From the NCBI RefSeq assembly GCF_037646455.1, contig NZ_JBBIXN010000001.1, positions 1,922,001-1,986,000 on the forward strand: a stretch of DNA of 64,000 nucleotides, in the 5' to 3' direction. The notes beneath the pieces are model-generated. The model was not told where the DNA came from. It saw nothing but the letters and a program-made list of their open reading frames with translations, and did not search any database. This DNA is from Draconibacterium mangrovi_A. GTDB lineage: Bacteria > Bacteroidota > Bacteroidia > Bacteroidales > Prolixibacteraceae. Made by a program: the position numbers and the translations under genes. Positions 25,562 through 34,410 of this stretch are shown piece by piece. Every line of letters begins with the position of its first letter. The stretch's first letter is position 1.

Positions 25562-26371
25562 ATGAGCGCACTGATTGAACTTTTTAATTACGATTTTTTT
25601 CAGAAAGCATTTTTGGCAGCCGTTTTTGCCAGTATATCGTGCGGAATCATTGGTAGTTACATAGTGTCGAGGCGTATTGTTTTTATCAGCGGCGGAATTA
25701 CACATGCTTCTTTTGGTGGAATAGGGCTGGCATTTTTATTGGGATTTAATCCCTTACTGGGCGCCGTTTTATTTGCGGTTGCTGCCGCTTTGGGCATTCA
25801 GTTTTTTACCAAAGTAGCTGAAATACGCGAAGATTCGTCTATTGCGATCTGGTGGTCCTTGGGCATGGCACTCGGAATTATTTTTGTGTTTCTTACACCA
25901 GGTTACACGCCCAATTTAATGAGCTACCTCTTCGGAAATATCCTGACAGTAACCAGTTCGGAACTGTGGTGGATGTTGACATTGAACCTGGTCATCACAG
26001 GTTTTTTTGCCTTATTCTTCCAAAAAATATTGTACATCGCTTTTGATGAAGAATTTGCGCGAACGGCAGGATTACCCGTTCAACTATTTAATTATCTGAT
26101 AATTGTCCTAATTGCATTAACGGTAGTATTGAATATCAGGGTTGTTGGAATTATTCTTATCCTATCGTTGTTAACCATTCCGCAGGCTTCAGCCAACCTA
26201 TTTACCAAAGATTTTAAAGCATTGCTGATCCTGTCATCGGTATTTGCTTTTGTAGGTACCATTGCCGGCCTGTTTATATCTTACTTTTTAGATATTCCTT
26301 CGGGAGCGGCTATCATATTCACGCTCGTGGTTATGTTTGCTATTTTACGCATCGGCAAAGCACTGGTATAA
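25562..26371 (+). CDS. znuB: Metal ABC transporter permease
   Basis: 269 residues, about eight membrane helices, ABC-3 family. The conserved H-A-S-F-G-G-I-G helix and the S-L-L-T-I-P-Q-A-S-A-N coupling segment are present. It starts one base past the znuC stop and its own stop overlaps the next gene's ATG. Confidence 0.93.
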   Translation: MSALIELFNYDFFQKAFLAAVFASISCGIIGSYIVSRRIVFISGGITHASFGGIGLAFLLGFNPLLGAVLFAVAAALGIQFFTKVAEIREDSSIAIWWSLGMALGIIFVFLTPGYTPNLMSYLFGNILTVTSSELWWMLTLNLVITGFFALFFQKILYIAFDEEFARTAGLPVQLFNYLIIVLIALTVVLNIRVVGIILILSLLTIPQASANLFTKDFKALLILSSVFAFVGTIAGLFISYFLDIPSGAAIIFTLVVMFAILRIGKALV

Positions 26372-26556
26372 TGTTAGGTCAGAAGAAAGAAAAATATTAC
26401 CATTGCGAGAACTGTGGTTTCCGGTTTTCGAATCTCGATGTTACACGGGTTTGCAGCAATTGCTTTGCCTGTACAGGGTGCGAAATTTACACATGTCCGC
26501 AGTGCGAAAAGGAGGTCGTCGTAAAACCCATGAAACAAAATCTGCACTCGAAATAA
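26371..26556 (+). CDS. Tiny cysteine-rich zinc-ribbon protein, last gene of the metal transporter operon
   Basis: 61 residues with eight cysteines in four CxxC pairs: C-E-N-C near residue 13, then C-S-N-C, C-T-G-C and C-P-Q-C between about 28 and 47, the pattern of a double zinc ribbon. The start ATG overlaps the znuB stop (TAATG), so it is cotranslated with the transporter. I do not recognise a named family. A zinc-binding chaperone, sensor or buffer for the imported metal is the simplest reading, but it may only be a small ribbon-type adaptor. The TAATG coupling makes a real gene likely. Confidence 0.75.
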   Translation: MLGQKKEKYYHCENCGFRFSNLDVTRVCSNCFACTGCEIYTCPQCEKEVVVKPMKQNLHSK

Positions 26557-26685
26557 TCCTTTCGAGCCTCCAATCCTTAGCTAAAAAAACCATAAATCTT
26601 GCGCATAAAACATGTTGTTTCTGAACAAAGAATAATGTATTTTCGTCGCGTGTTTTAACACATCAATTCGGGATTATCCGTAATC

Positions 26686-26720
26686 AAAAACTGCCCTGAC
26701 GATTATTGTCAGGGCAGTTT
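26686..26720. terminator. Bidirectional terminator between znu operon and nagB
   Basis: Perfect 13-bp stem AAACTGCCCTGAC / GTCAGGGCAGTTT (26688-26700 and 26708-26720) with a 7-nt loop, between convergent genes. Confidence 0.88.
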
Positions 26721-26744
26721 GCTGTTTACTAAGGTATAACGGGT

Positions 26745-27524
26745 TTAAATTGTTTCTTTAAAGTATTTTACCGTACCTACTTTTAGTTCCATAGTAGCTT
26801 CTTCATCGCAAACAATAATCCCATTCGAATGGGCCTGTAATGCTGAAAGTGTCCACATATGATTCATGCCGTTTTCAACTACATTTTGCAGGGCACGGGC
26901 TTTTTTATATCCGTTAACAAGAACCAACACTTCTTTTGAATCGAGTACTGTTTGCACACCAACCGTTAGTGCTTGTTTGGGCACTTTTGTCAGGTCGTTT
27001 TCAAAAAAGCGCGAGTTGGCCATAATGGTATCGTAGTTCAGATCGACCAAACGCGTGCGCGATTGCAGCGACGAACCCGGAACATTAAAAGCCAGGTGAC
27101 CATCGGCGCCCATACCTCCCATAAAAAGTTCTATTCCGCCAAAGCTTGCAATTTTGGCTTCATATTCTTCACACTCTTTATTGAGGTCGCTTGCATTTCC
27201 ATCCAGGATGTGAATGTTCGCTTTCTGAATATCGATATGACTAAAAAAGTACTCAAACATAAAACTATGGTAACTCTCCGGATGATCTTCGGCAATGCCA
27301 ACGTATTCGTCCATGTTAAAGGTTACCACATTTTTAAAAGAAACCTTCCCGGCTTTATTCAGCTCGATTAAGGCTTTGTAAGTCCCGATCGGTGTCGATC
27401 CGGTTGGTAAGCCAAGTACAAATGGTTTATCGGCAGTTGGTTGAAATTTGTTGATGCGATCGGCGATATGATTTGCAGCCCAGCGGCTGAGTTCGTCGTA
27501 GTTGTTCTGTATTATTAATCTCAT
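26745..27524 (-). CDS. nagB: Glucosamine-6-phosphate deaminase NagB (E148 replaced by Val)
   Basis: Turns glucosamine-6-P into fructose-6-P and ammonia. ATG 27524 gives 259 residues, the usual length, and puts the start 31 nt after the upstream fusion gene; the frame is open further up to 27605. Numbering matches E. coli NagB exactly: Asp72 in F-N-M-D-E-Y, Asp141 and His143 in G-A-D-G-H. The E. coli catalytic Glu148 is Val148 here (F-N-V-P-G-S). Other substrate contacts (L-P-T-G-S-T-P, S-S-L-Q-S-R-T-R) are kept. It is probably active with altered ring-opening chemistry, or specialised on another amino sugar phosphate. It forms an operon with the fusion gene. Confidence 0.9.
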   Translation of the reverse strand: MRLIIQNNYDELSRWAANHIADRINKFQPTADKPFVLGLPTGSTPIGTYKALIELNKAGKVSFKNVVTFNMDEYVGIAEDHPESYHSFMFEYFFSHIDIQKANIHILDGNASDLNKECEEYEAKIASFGGIELFMGGMGADGHLAFNVPGSSLQSRTRLVDLNYDTIMANSRFFENDLTKVPKQALTVGVQTVLDSKEVLVLVNGYKKARALQNVVENGMNHMWTLSALQAHSNGIIVCDEEATMELKVGTVKYFKETI

Positions 27525-27555
27525 TACTAATTTTTTTGAAGCGTTTTCTTGGTTG

Positions 27556-29853
27556 TTATTCCATGGCTTTACCCAGTTTCTGCGATTCTTCAAGAAACTG
27601 TTCAACCGTAAGTTCGCGGTGATAGATCATTCCGTGAGTGGCACGCAACAAGGGCGATTCGTTCTGGTAAAAATAGTTTTTACCCAGCAGCAACTGGATC
27701 TGTTTGTGTTGTTCAACCCAAACACGCTGCGTCAGGTCGCTAAATGCACCATCGTGCTGATAACTTGGGAACGAAGCATTTACCTGTGTGATGTAACATT
27801 CTTTAAACGATTTTTCGAGCGTAGCCAGCGAGTTCAGCGAAACCGGCACCAGTACCTCAACATCCCACGGATTGTAACGGAACCAAACGTTACGGTAACC
27901 AACAATGCGCAGATTACTCAGGTCTTCTTCCTTGTTCCAGGCTTCAACCGCTTTGGCAGTTGCCTGTAATACTTTGTAATGCGTATCCGGACCGCTTCCC
28001 TGCGGATCCATCGCCAGACTGATTACCGTTGGCTTATATTTTCTGAAATCTTCCAATATGGGGAGCACATCATTTTCGTAATTCGACTCGCCGCGGTAAA
28101 AACCAAGGTGCAGGTGGTGAACGTTTTTCACCATAATTCCGTAGTGGGCCCAAACCAGTTCTTCTTCAAATTCGCGGATCATTCCTTTCAACTGTTGAAC
28201 TTTTGGAGGATTGATTCCACCGTCGTAACTGTTTTTAAGGATAGTGAGTACTTCGTAAATCGCCTCGCGAAGTTCGTCCTGGTTTTTCACCTTCCAGATG
28301 GTAACCAGCGCTCTTACCGTACGGTGACAAACACCCCGTCGTTTTTCTTCGTCGTTTTGAGCGGCAATGCTGTCGAGGTAGTGATAAATGTCCTTGTCCC
28401 ACTTGTATTTGTAGCCGTCTTTAAAGAAATCGGGGAAGTTGATCATTTCGATTGTTCCCTGGTTAAGCAAATCTTTAGTGTCCACCAGAAGGTCGTACAG
28501 GAAACTGTTGGTTACCGCATTCGATCCCGATGTCATTACCGAAAAATGCAATTCGTTACTGGCATCGCGCGACTGTCGGTTGGTCGATGGCATAATGCCC
28601 AGCATAATATCGTCGTGGTGCGGCCCGGTATGGTAATACACCTGGTTTTGCTCGTGATCCATTCCTTTCTTCAATTTTGCTTCAATGGAATCGATCACGC
28701 TTTGAACCGTATCCTTGTTCAGGTCGGGAATCATGCTGCAGTACTTGTCGGCTTTTAAATCGGCAAGTTCCAGTTTCGATCCGAACTTGTTTATTTTTTT
28801 GCACAGCTCAATTACTGCGCGCTCTGTTTTCTGATGGTTCCAGGGCGAACATTTGTAATAGCAGTCAATGGCATCTTCGAGTTTTACGGCTGCTCCTTCG
28901 GTCAGATAGAAACGTGCATTCTCGAGCCATTGCAACGAAGTGGCCGGGTAATTAACACTGGGTTCGTTTTCCACCGAATGTTTGATGACATCGGCTATAG
29001 CTTCACCGGCTGCATAAATAATCGCCTTGTTTTTCGGATTGGCCCGAAGTGTTCCCAAACCGATGGTGATCACCAGCCGGTTTCTTGAAACTTCGATACC
29101 GCCGAGGTCAACCGCTATAACGGCTTGCGTTTCGAAATTGGTTTCAGTCAGTCGTGTCGATGAAAAATGAGCCGATCCACGCGTGTTAAAAGCAATATGT
29201 CCGTCGGGACCAATGCCGCTCAGGAAAAAGCCGATACCACCTTTTTCCCTGATTTTGTTTTCGTACTGTGTACACCAGTCATCAATTTTAAAGATCGATG
29301 CTTTTTGCAGTTGTTCCTGGGCCGTTTTTGCCTCGCGGTAGCGCAACGAAAGGTCAATGGAATTATCCGGGAATACTTCCGAGAAATGTTTTCCATCGGC
29401 CAGTTTTATTTCTTCTGAGTTAATCAGCAACGCTTTTTCTTTGTCGAGTCCAAATTCAGCAATGTAGTGTTTAACTGCGTAATTATACAGGCTGTTATGC
29501 TGCTCTGGATCAATGGGAAAAAATTCACCCATCTGCACAAAAGAGAGTTCGCTTAGACTGGGTTTTTTAATCCCTGATAAACCATATTTCTCCAGTAATT
29601 CTTTCCCTTTTTTGTTGTCCCAGTTATCGAGCAGAAAACGCGTGTAATACTGAAAGTACTGTGCTGTTTTTCCGGTTGGAAGGCTTATAACTCCTTGCGG
29701 ATTTTTGCTCACCCATTCCAGAAAGCTCAATGCCGAAAGTAATCCCAGCTTCGGAAAACTTTCTGTGGCAATGTAAGGTGTTTTGGTTGAGATCTCCTTT
29801 AATTGTGTTTCTTGTAAAAATGCTTCTTCAACTGCTGTTAAATTGTGTTTCAT
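27556..29853 (-). CDS. NagB-like / LmbE (PIG-L deacetylase) fusion protein
   Basis: 765 residues from ATG 29853 (a TTG 15 nt upstream is less likely). Residues about 1-340 have the NagB isomerase fold, but the F-N-M-D-E-Y site reads Q-M-G-E-F (Asp72 to Gly109) and G-N-D-G-H-I-A-F-N-E reads G-P-D-G-H-I-A-F-N-T (Glu148 to Thr224). Residues about 400-640 are a LmbE/PIG-L deacetylase domain with the metal motif P-H-H-D-D at 411-415. Similar fusions occur in Bacteroidia and are annotated as glucosamine-6-P deaminase. Together the domains could deacetylate and then handle an amino-sugar phosphate, but the first domain looks degenerate. It sits between nagB and the NagC-like repressor. Confidence 0.88.
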   Translation of the reverse strand: MKHNLTAVEEAFLQETQLKEISTKTPYIATESFPKLGLLSALSFLEWVSKNPQGVISLPTGKTAQYFQYYTRFLLDNWDNKKGKELLEKYGLSGIKKPSLSELSFVQMGEFFPIDPEQHNSLYNYAVKHYIAEFGLDKEKALLINSEEIKLADGKHFSEVFPDNSIDLSLRYREAKTAQEQLQKASIFKIDDWCTQYENKIREKGGIGFFLSGIGPDGHIAFNTRGSAHFSSTRLTETNFETQAVIAVDLGGIEVSRNRLVITIGLGTLRANPKNKAIIYAAGEAIADVIKHSVENEPSVNYPATSLQWLENARFYLTEGAAVKLEDAIDCYYKCSPWNHQKTERAVIELCKKINKFGSKLELADLKADKYCSMIPDLNKDTVQSVIDSIEAKLKKGMDHEQNQVYYHTGPHHDDIMLGIMPSTNRQSRDASNELHFSVMTSGSNAVTNSFLYDLLVDTKDLLNQGTIEMINFPDFFKDGYKYKWDKDIYHYLDSIAAQNDEEKRRGVCHRTVRALVTIWKVKNQDELREAIYEVLTILKNSYDGGINPPKVQQLKGMIREFEEELVWAHYGIMVKNVHHLHLGFYRGESNYENDVLPILEDFRKYKPTVISLAMDPQGSGPDTHYKVLQATAKAVEAWNKEEDLSNLRIVGYRNVWFRYNPWDVEVLVPVSLNSLATLEKSFKECYITQVNASFPSYQHDGAFSDLTQRVWVEQHKQIQLLLGKNYFYQNESPLLRATHGMIYHRELTVEQFLEESQKLGKAME

Positions 29854-29948
29854 GAGTAATCTTTTCAATCGTAGCTTTATCTTTTTATTCTGATTTTCGA
29901 GTATTCAATAAACAGGCACAGAACAATTTTTCAAACATTATGGCTTTA

Positions 29949-31169
29949 TTATTTCTTTTTCGAAAGCTGTTCCAGTGCATAAGCTGCTGCTCCCATGGTT
30001 CCGGCCTTTGAACCCAATTCCGAAAATTTAATTTCTGAATCGTTGCTGATATCCCGGTTGCTGTATGTATTTATTGCCTGCTGAATGGGTGCAATAATAA
30101 ACTGATTGGCAACAGCTACCTGTCCACTGATAATGATTAATTCTGGGTTGAAAATCTGTATCAAAAATGCAATTCCGCGTCCCAGCCATTTCCCGACTTC
30201 CGAAAAAAGTGAAATGGCAAACTGGTCACCTGCATTGGCGGCTTTGATGACCACAGTAATATCAATTTTATCCAGATCGTTTTGAATCAACTCTTTAATC
30301 AACGATGATTTTCCTTCCTGGATGGCTTCCCGGGCCTGGCGAGCGATGGCCTTTGCCGAAACCACTGTTTCCAAACAGCCTTGTTTGCCGCATACACACA
30401 GCGGTCCGTTGTCGACAAGCGGAATGTGTCCGAATTCGCCGGAAAAACCTGATTTCCCGGAATACAGTTTCCCGTTAACAATAATTCCAAGTCCCAATCC
30501 CCAGTCGGCCTGCAGCATCAGCACATTTTTCTTGTCCTTGGCCAGTCCAAAATGTTGTTCAGCAAATGCACGGACTTTGGTATCGTGGTTAAAGTAGACA
30601 GGTATTCCAAATATCTTTTTCAGTTCTTCGAATAAATTTTCGACACCCGGGAAATAGGTTTTATTAATTCCTTCTTCCAGGTTGATTAACCCGGGCAACT
30701 CAATACCGGCTACCAGAATTTTATCTGCCGGGATGTTGCTGTCGCGAACTACTTCATCGAGTTTCTCACTTACCAGCTTAAAAATATCAAGGTCCGATTC
30801 CATTTTTATCGGAAAGTAATGCGGCCCGCTAACTTCCTGGTTACAACTGTTAAAAATGGAAATGATGGTCCGGGTAATGTTTATGGTAATTCCAACGACA
30901 TAGAATCCATCTTCAACAAGTCCGTAAATGTTTGGTCGTCTTCCTCCGCTTGAATCGCCTCTTCCGAGTTCTTTTACCAGTCCTTCATCTATCATTTCAA
31001 GTAAAAGACTGTTGATTTTTGGGGTACTCAGTTTAATGCGTTTGGCGAGCTCCGAATTGGAAAGCGGCCCGTTAAAATAGATCGATCGCAGGATGTACTT
31101 TTTGTTGGCGATCTTTTTTTGTTCAACCGCCTGACTTTGGTTTACTGCGTTTTTAAATAGTTTCTCCAT
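29949..31169 (-). CDS. ROK family transcriptional repressor (NagC/Mlc type)
   Basis: 406 residues. A winged helix-turn-helix at about 27-80 (S-N-S-E-L-A-K-R-I-K-L-S-T-P-K-I-N) precedes a ROK sugar-binding domain with the zinc motif C-V-C-G-K-Q-G-C-L-E. Such proteins bind a sugar phosphate or free sugar and release their operator. Its place just before the NagB genes on the same strand implies control of amino-sugar use, with N-acetylglucosamine-6-P the obvious ligand (inference). The 198-bp gap to the divergent PHP gene is AT-rich; I could not settle on one operator in it. Confidence 0.92.
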   Translation of the reverse strand: MEKLFKNAVNQSQAVEQKKIANKKYILRSIYFNGPLSNSELAKRIKLSTPKINSLLLEMIDEGLVKELGRGDSSGGRRPNIYGLVEDGFYVVGITINITRTIISIFNSCNQEVSGPHYFPIKMESDLDIFKLVSEKLDEVVRDSNIPADKILVAGIELPGLINLEEGINKTYFPGVENLFEELKKIFGIPVYFNHDTKVRAFAEQHFGLAKDKKNVLMLQADWGLGLGIIVNGKLYSGKSGFSGEFGHIPLVDNGPLCVCGKQGCLETVVSAKAIARQAREAIQEGKSSLIKELIQNDLDKIDITVVIKAANAGDQFAISLFSEVGKWLGRGIAFLIQIFNPELIIISGQVAVANQFIIAPIQQAINTYSNRDISNDSEIKFSELGSKAGTMGAAAYALEQLSKKK

Positions 31170-31366
31170 AGTAATAAATCGTAAAAATCAGAATAAAATA
31201 CAAAACAGACAAGCATCTTTTTAAAAAAATTACAAAATACTCGATATTTATCCTAAATTTAATCATTGATTTGTAATTCATAAAAAAATAATGTAATTAA
31301 CTTTTCGTCTTGTATATTTTAAATGATATTTGAGGTGAGGATAAAATCAATAAAAGTTAGTCTGAT

Positions 31367-32470
31367 ATGGGATTCAAAAAGGTAGTTTTTTTACTTGCTG
31401 TTTTGCTCACTTTTCAGTTGGCCGAAGCGCAGTCGCGCCGCATAATTGCTATTCCCGACATAAACGGCTACAAAACCTTAAAGTGCGATTTTCACATGCA
31501 TACTGTTTTCTCCGACGGAACAGTGTGGCCAACAGTCAGGGTTGAGGAGGCCTGGGCCGAAGGGCTCGATGCCATATCGATAACCGATCATATCGAATAC
31601 CGGCCGCATTCGAAAGATGTGGTGGCCGATCATAACCGTTCGTTCGAGATTGCAAGTCCTCTGGCGAGACAACTGGATATTTTGCTTGTTCGCGGAGCTG
31701 AAATTACCCGAAGTATGCCACCGGGACACTTAAATGCCTTGTTCATTTCGAATGCCAATTTGCTGGAGCGCGAGGATGTAAACGACGCCATAAAAGAAGC
31801 GCGCGATCAGGGCGCATTTCTGTTGTGGAATCACCCCGGATGGAAAGCACAGCAACCCGATACTACACTCTGGTTTGAGGAGCACACGTATCTGCTCAAC
31901 AATAATATGTTACATGGAATAGAAGTATACAATGCCAGCGAATATTATCCTGAAGCCATTGATTGGGCCAACGAAAAAAAGCTGACCATGTTTGCCAATT
32001 CCGATGTGCACGGGCCAATGGATGTGAATGACGGGCACCGTCCGTTAACCCTTGTATTTGCCAAAAGCCGAACTGAAGGAGGAATTAAAGAAGCTTTATT
32101 CAGCGGACGAACTGCAGTTTATTTCAACAATACACTGATGGGAAAGTCGGCTTTGCTCGAGCCCTTATTTTTTTCTTCCCTGAAATATAGCGACGCTCCG
32201 TTACGTCTGACAAACGGAACAAGTAAAGTGGTGAATATTACTAATAATTCAGATGTAGATTACGAACTGGTTCTGGTGCAACCGGGTGTTGGTCTTGATG
32301 CGCCGGAATCGTTAACTTTAAAAGCGCATCATGTAACACCATTAAATTTAAACGGCAACTCCGAAGAAATTGCAAAAACGGGTGAGATCAACCTGTATTA
32401 CTCGGTTAAGAATATGTTTACAGCTTCCGATGAAAACCTGATCGTAACCTTATCTTTTAAGAATTTATAG
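31367..32470 (+). CDS. Secreted PHP-domain phosphodiesterase (Sb-PDE-like)
   Basis: 367 residues with a Sec signal peptide (1-22, A-E-A/Q). The PHP metal site is complete: His43 and His45 in D-F-H-M-H, Asp50, Asp74-His75, Glu112, His156 in N-H-P-G, and Asp213/His215 in S-D-V-H. Residues from about 265 form a beta-rich C-terminal domain. It should be a periplasmic metal-dependent phosphodiesterase or phosphatase; the closest remembered label is the Sb-PDE family. The gene is 53 nt before the reductase gene. Confidence 0.85.
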   Translation: MGFKKVVFLLAVLLTFQLAEAQSRRIIAIPDINGYKTLKCDFHMHTVFSDGTVWPTVRVEEAWAEGLDAISITDHIEYRPHSKDVVADHNRSFEIASPLARQLDILLVRGAEITRSMPPGHLNALFISNANLLEREDVNDAIKEARDQGAFLLWNHPGWKAQQPDTTLWFEEHTYLLNNNMLHGIEVYNASEYYPEAIDWANEKKLTMFANSDVHGPMDVNDGHRPLTLVFAKSRTEGGIKEALFSGRTAVYFNNTLMGKSALLEPLFFSSLKYSDAPLRLTNGTSKVVNITNNSDVDYELVLVQPGVGLDAPESLTLKAHHVTPLNLNGNSEEIAKTGEINLYYSVKNMFTASDENLIVTLSFKNL

Positions 32471-32523
32471 TTTAAACAAAAGCTATTGTACGGGGTTTAG
32501 TTCGAAAACATTTTCTCATAAAA

Positions 32524-33192
32524 ATGGCAAAACAGAAACGAAAGGAGCTGCCTCTTTTTGAACGCGAGATCACCAATAACGAAGAAATTTCGCCCGGGGT
32601 TCACGTGATTTCCTTCAAGCGTTCGTCTGATTTTGTACCGGGACAGGTGGTAAAAATTGCTGTCGACAAAATCCAAGCACCGAGAATATACAGCATTTGC
32701 AGTGGAAATCAGGAAGACGAGATCCGTGTTCTGTTCAACATAAAAGAGGATGGTTATTTAACACCGAAACTTTCGGCTGTAATTCCGGGCGATACGATTC
32801 TGGTTTCCGAGCCATACGGAGGTTTCCTGGGAACAAGGGAGCCAGCGTGGTGGATTGCTACTGGAACCGGAGTAGCACCTTTTTACAGCATGTTCCGGTC
32901 GGGGCTTGGCGAAAATAAAAAACTCATCCATGGAGTGTCGTACCTCAACCAGTTTTATTTTGAAGATGACCTGGAGTGGGCGATGGGCGATAATTATGTA
33001 CGTTGCTGTTCGCGCGAATCGTCGTGCGACGTGGTGCCGGGCCGCGTAAGCGATTACCTTGCAGGATTAAACGAACTTCCTGATGTAAAATATTATTTGT
33101 GCGGGAAAGCCCTGATGGTGGTGGAAGTACGCGATTTGTTAATTGAAAATGGTGTTCCGTACGAAAACATTCTCGGCGAAATTTATTTTTAG
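32524..33192 (+). CDS. Ferredoxin-NADP reductase-like flavoprotein
   Basis: 222 residues. The FAD-binding barrel has R-I-Y-S-I-C-S-G (the RxYS motif) near residue 57, and the NAD(P) domain has T-G-T-G-V-A-P-F-Y near residue 115 and ends in the E-I-Y-F tail typical of plant-type ferredoxin/flavodoxin reductases. Slightly shorter than the 240-260 usual. Cytosolic electron transfer between NADPH and a ferredoxin or flavodoxin is expected. Confidence 0.88.
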   Translation: MAKQKRKELPLFEREITNNEEISPGVHVISFKRSSDFVPGQVVKIAVDKIQAPRIYSICSGNQEDEIRVLFNIKEDGYLTPKLSAVIPGDTILVSEPYGGFLGTREPAWWIATGTGVAPFYSMFRSGLGENKKLIHGVSYLNQFYFEDDLEWAMGDNYVRCCSRESSCDVVPGRVSDYLAGLNELPDVKYYLCGKALMVVEVRDLLIENGVPYENILGEIYF

Positions 33193-33260
33193 ATACGAAT
33201 TTGCTTCAAAACATATTATGCTTAACTTGGCGCTATAATTTCAATTTAAATTCAACAACA

Positions 33261-33971
33261 ATGAAACGAACCTTCATTTTAACCGCCCTTGTGCTTTTTG
33301 CATTTGTAGCAGCGCAGGCACAGACACTCGACGAAGTACTCGAAAAACATTACAAAGCCGCCGGACAGGATAAAATTGCTGCCGTTAAAACATTTTATGT
33401 AAAAGCTAAACTGAGTATGATGGGAATGGAAATGCCCATGACGATGCAAATGAAAAAGCCCAATAAATTCAGAATTGATACTGAAGCGATGGGCCAGAAA
33501 ATCGTTCAGGGATACGACGGCGAAAACGGCTGGATGATCAATCCGATGGTTGGCGGCGGCGTTACTGACCTGAAAGGTGCTGAATTGAAACAAGCCATGA
33601 ACCAGGCCGACCTGGAAGGCGAATTGTACAATTACAAGGAAAAAGGACATTCTGCGGAACTGATTGGAAAAGTGAATGCCGACGGCGAGGAAGCATATCG
33701 CATTAAGTTTACCAACGCCGATGGTACCGTAAAGGATTATTATATCGATGCCAATTCGTACCTGATCTCAAAGGTGAAAGCTAAAGTAGAACAGATGGGT
33801 CAGAGCATGAACATTGAAACCAAGATCACAGAATACAAAGACATTAACGGGATTAAAATTGGCAGCAAAATGGAAATTGAAACGCCAATGGGAACCCAAT
33901 CGATGGTAATGGAAGAGATTAAACTGGACGAAGCCATCGATGATACGGTATTTGCCCGTCCGGCAGAATAA
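33261..33971 (+). CDS. Outer-membrane lipoprotein carrier (LolA)-like periplasmic protein
   Basis: 236 residues from ATG 33261, the start that gives a clean Sec signal peptide (about 1-20, A-Q-A/Q-T). The body is an 11-strand half-barrel pattern rich in Met and Gly, ending in a short acidic segment (F-A-R-P-A-E). This matches the LolA/LolB-like 'outer membrane lipoprotein-sorting protein' family of Bacteroidota, which bind lipids or lipoproteins. It is not certain to be the main LolA. A terminator follows. Confidence 0.8.
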   Translation: MKRTFILTALVLFAFVAAQAQTLDEVLEKHYKAAGQDKIAAVKTFYVKAKLSMMGMEMPMTMQMKKPNKFRIDTEAMGQKIVQGYDGENGWMINPMVGGGVTDLKGAELKQAMNQADLEGELYNYKEKGHSAELIGKVNADGEEAYRIKFTNADGTVKDYYIDANSYLISKVKAKVEQMGQSMNIETKITEYKDINGIKIGSKMEIETPMGTQSMVMEEIKLDEAIDDTVFARPAE

Positions 33972-33994
33972 AGAAGACATTTATTTCAAGATAC

Positions 33995-34027
33995 AAAGGC
34001 GGTCTGTTTTTGCAGGTCGCCTTTTTT
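33995..34027 (+). terminator. Terminator after the LolA-like gene
   Basis: AAAGGCG (33995-34001) pairs with CGCCTTT (34018-34024), with CTG/CAG inside, followed by T6. Confidence 0.82.
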
Positions 34028-34092
34028 ATGTTCATAGGATTCCATAAATATCATTCATAATTCAATGATGTTTAGTTAAGTATTGTCCTTGC

Positions 34093-34152
34093 TTTACCCC
34101 CAACCCCTGAAGGGGAGCAGGGCAAGTCCCCTTCAGGGGATTTAGGGGTAAA
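34093..34152. repeat. Intergenic inverted repeat with CCCCTGAAGGGG arms
   Basis: Left arm 34093-34115 and right arm 34127-34152 are near-perfect inverted copies, each holding the self-complementary core CCCCTGAAGGGG and a TTTACCCC end, joined by an 11-nt loop. The form is that of short mobile palindromic repeats spread in intergenic regions of Bacteroidota (family knowledge); copy number cannot be seen from one window. The rest of 34028-34410 holds no gene I can support. Confidence 0.7.
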
Positions 34153-34410
34153 TTGATATTTGGATTTCCTAAACTAAACGACTTTGATTCATAATTTGAA
34201 ATTTTGGCATCGCGTTGTCCAAATTTAAAGATTTTACAAGTTCTCGAGATTTCACGAGCTTGCAAAGAAACATTTGAAAAACCCTCTTTAAGAAATTTTT
34301 ATTACCATCATCGCAAATGGTATTACCGCTAAATAAACCAAATCAACCGTTTAATAAATCCTCCTTTTTATTTCGAATTTTTTCGGCCAAATTTGAGCTA
34401 CCAATAATCA

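Noticed and set aside
27979..28758. 259-codon antisense frame inside the NagB-LmbE fusion
   Set aside because: Shadow frame; the sense strand has clear catalytic motifs.
34062..34265. 67-codon frame on the minus strand across the palindromic repeat
   Set aside because: It reads through the CCCCTGAAGGGG repeat; such frames are artefacts of repeats and have no start context or conserved features.
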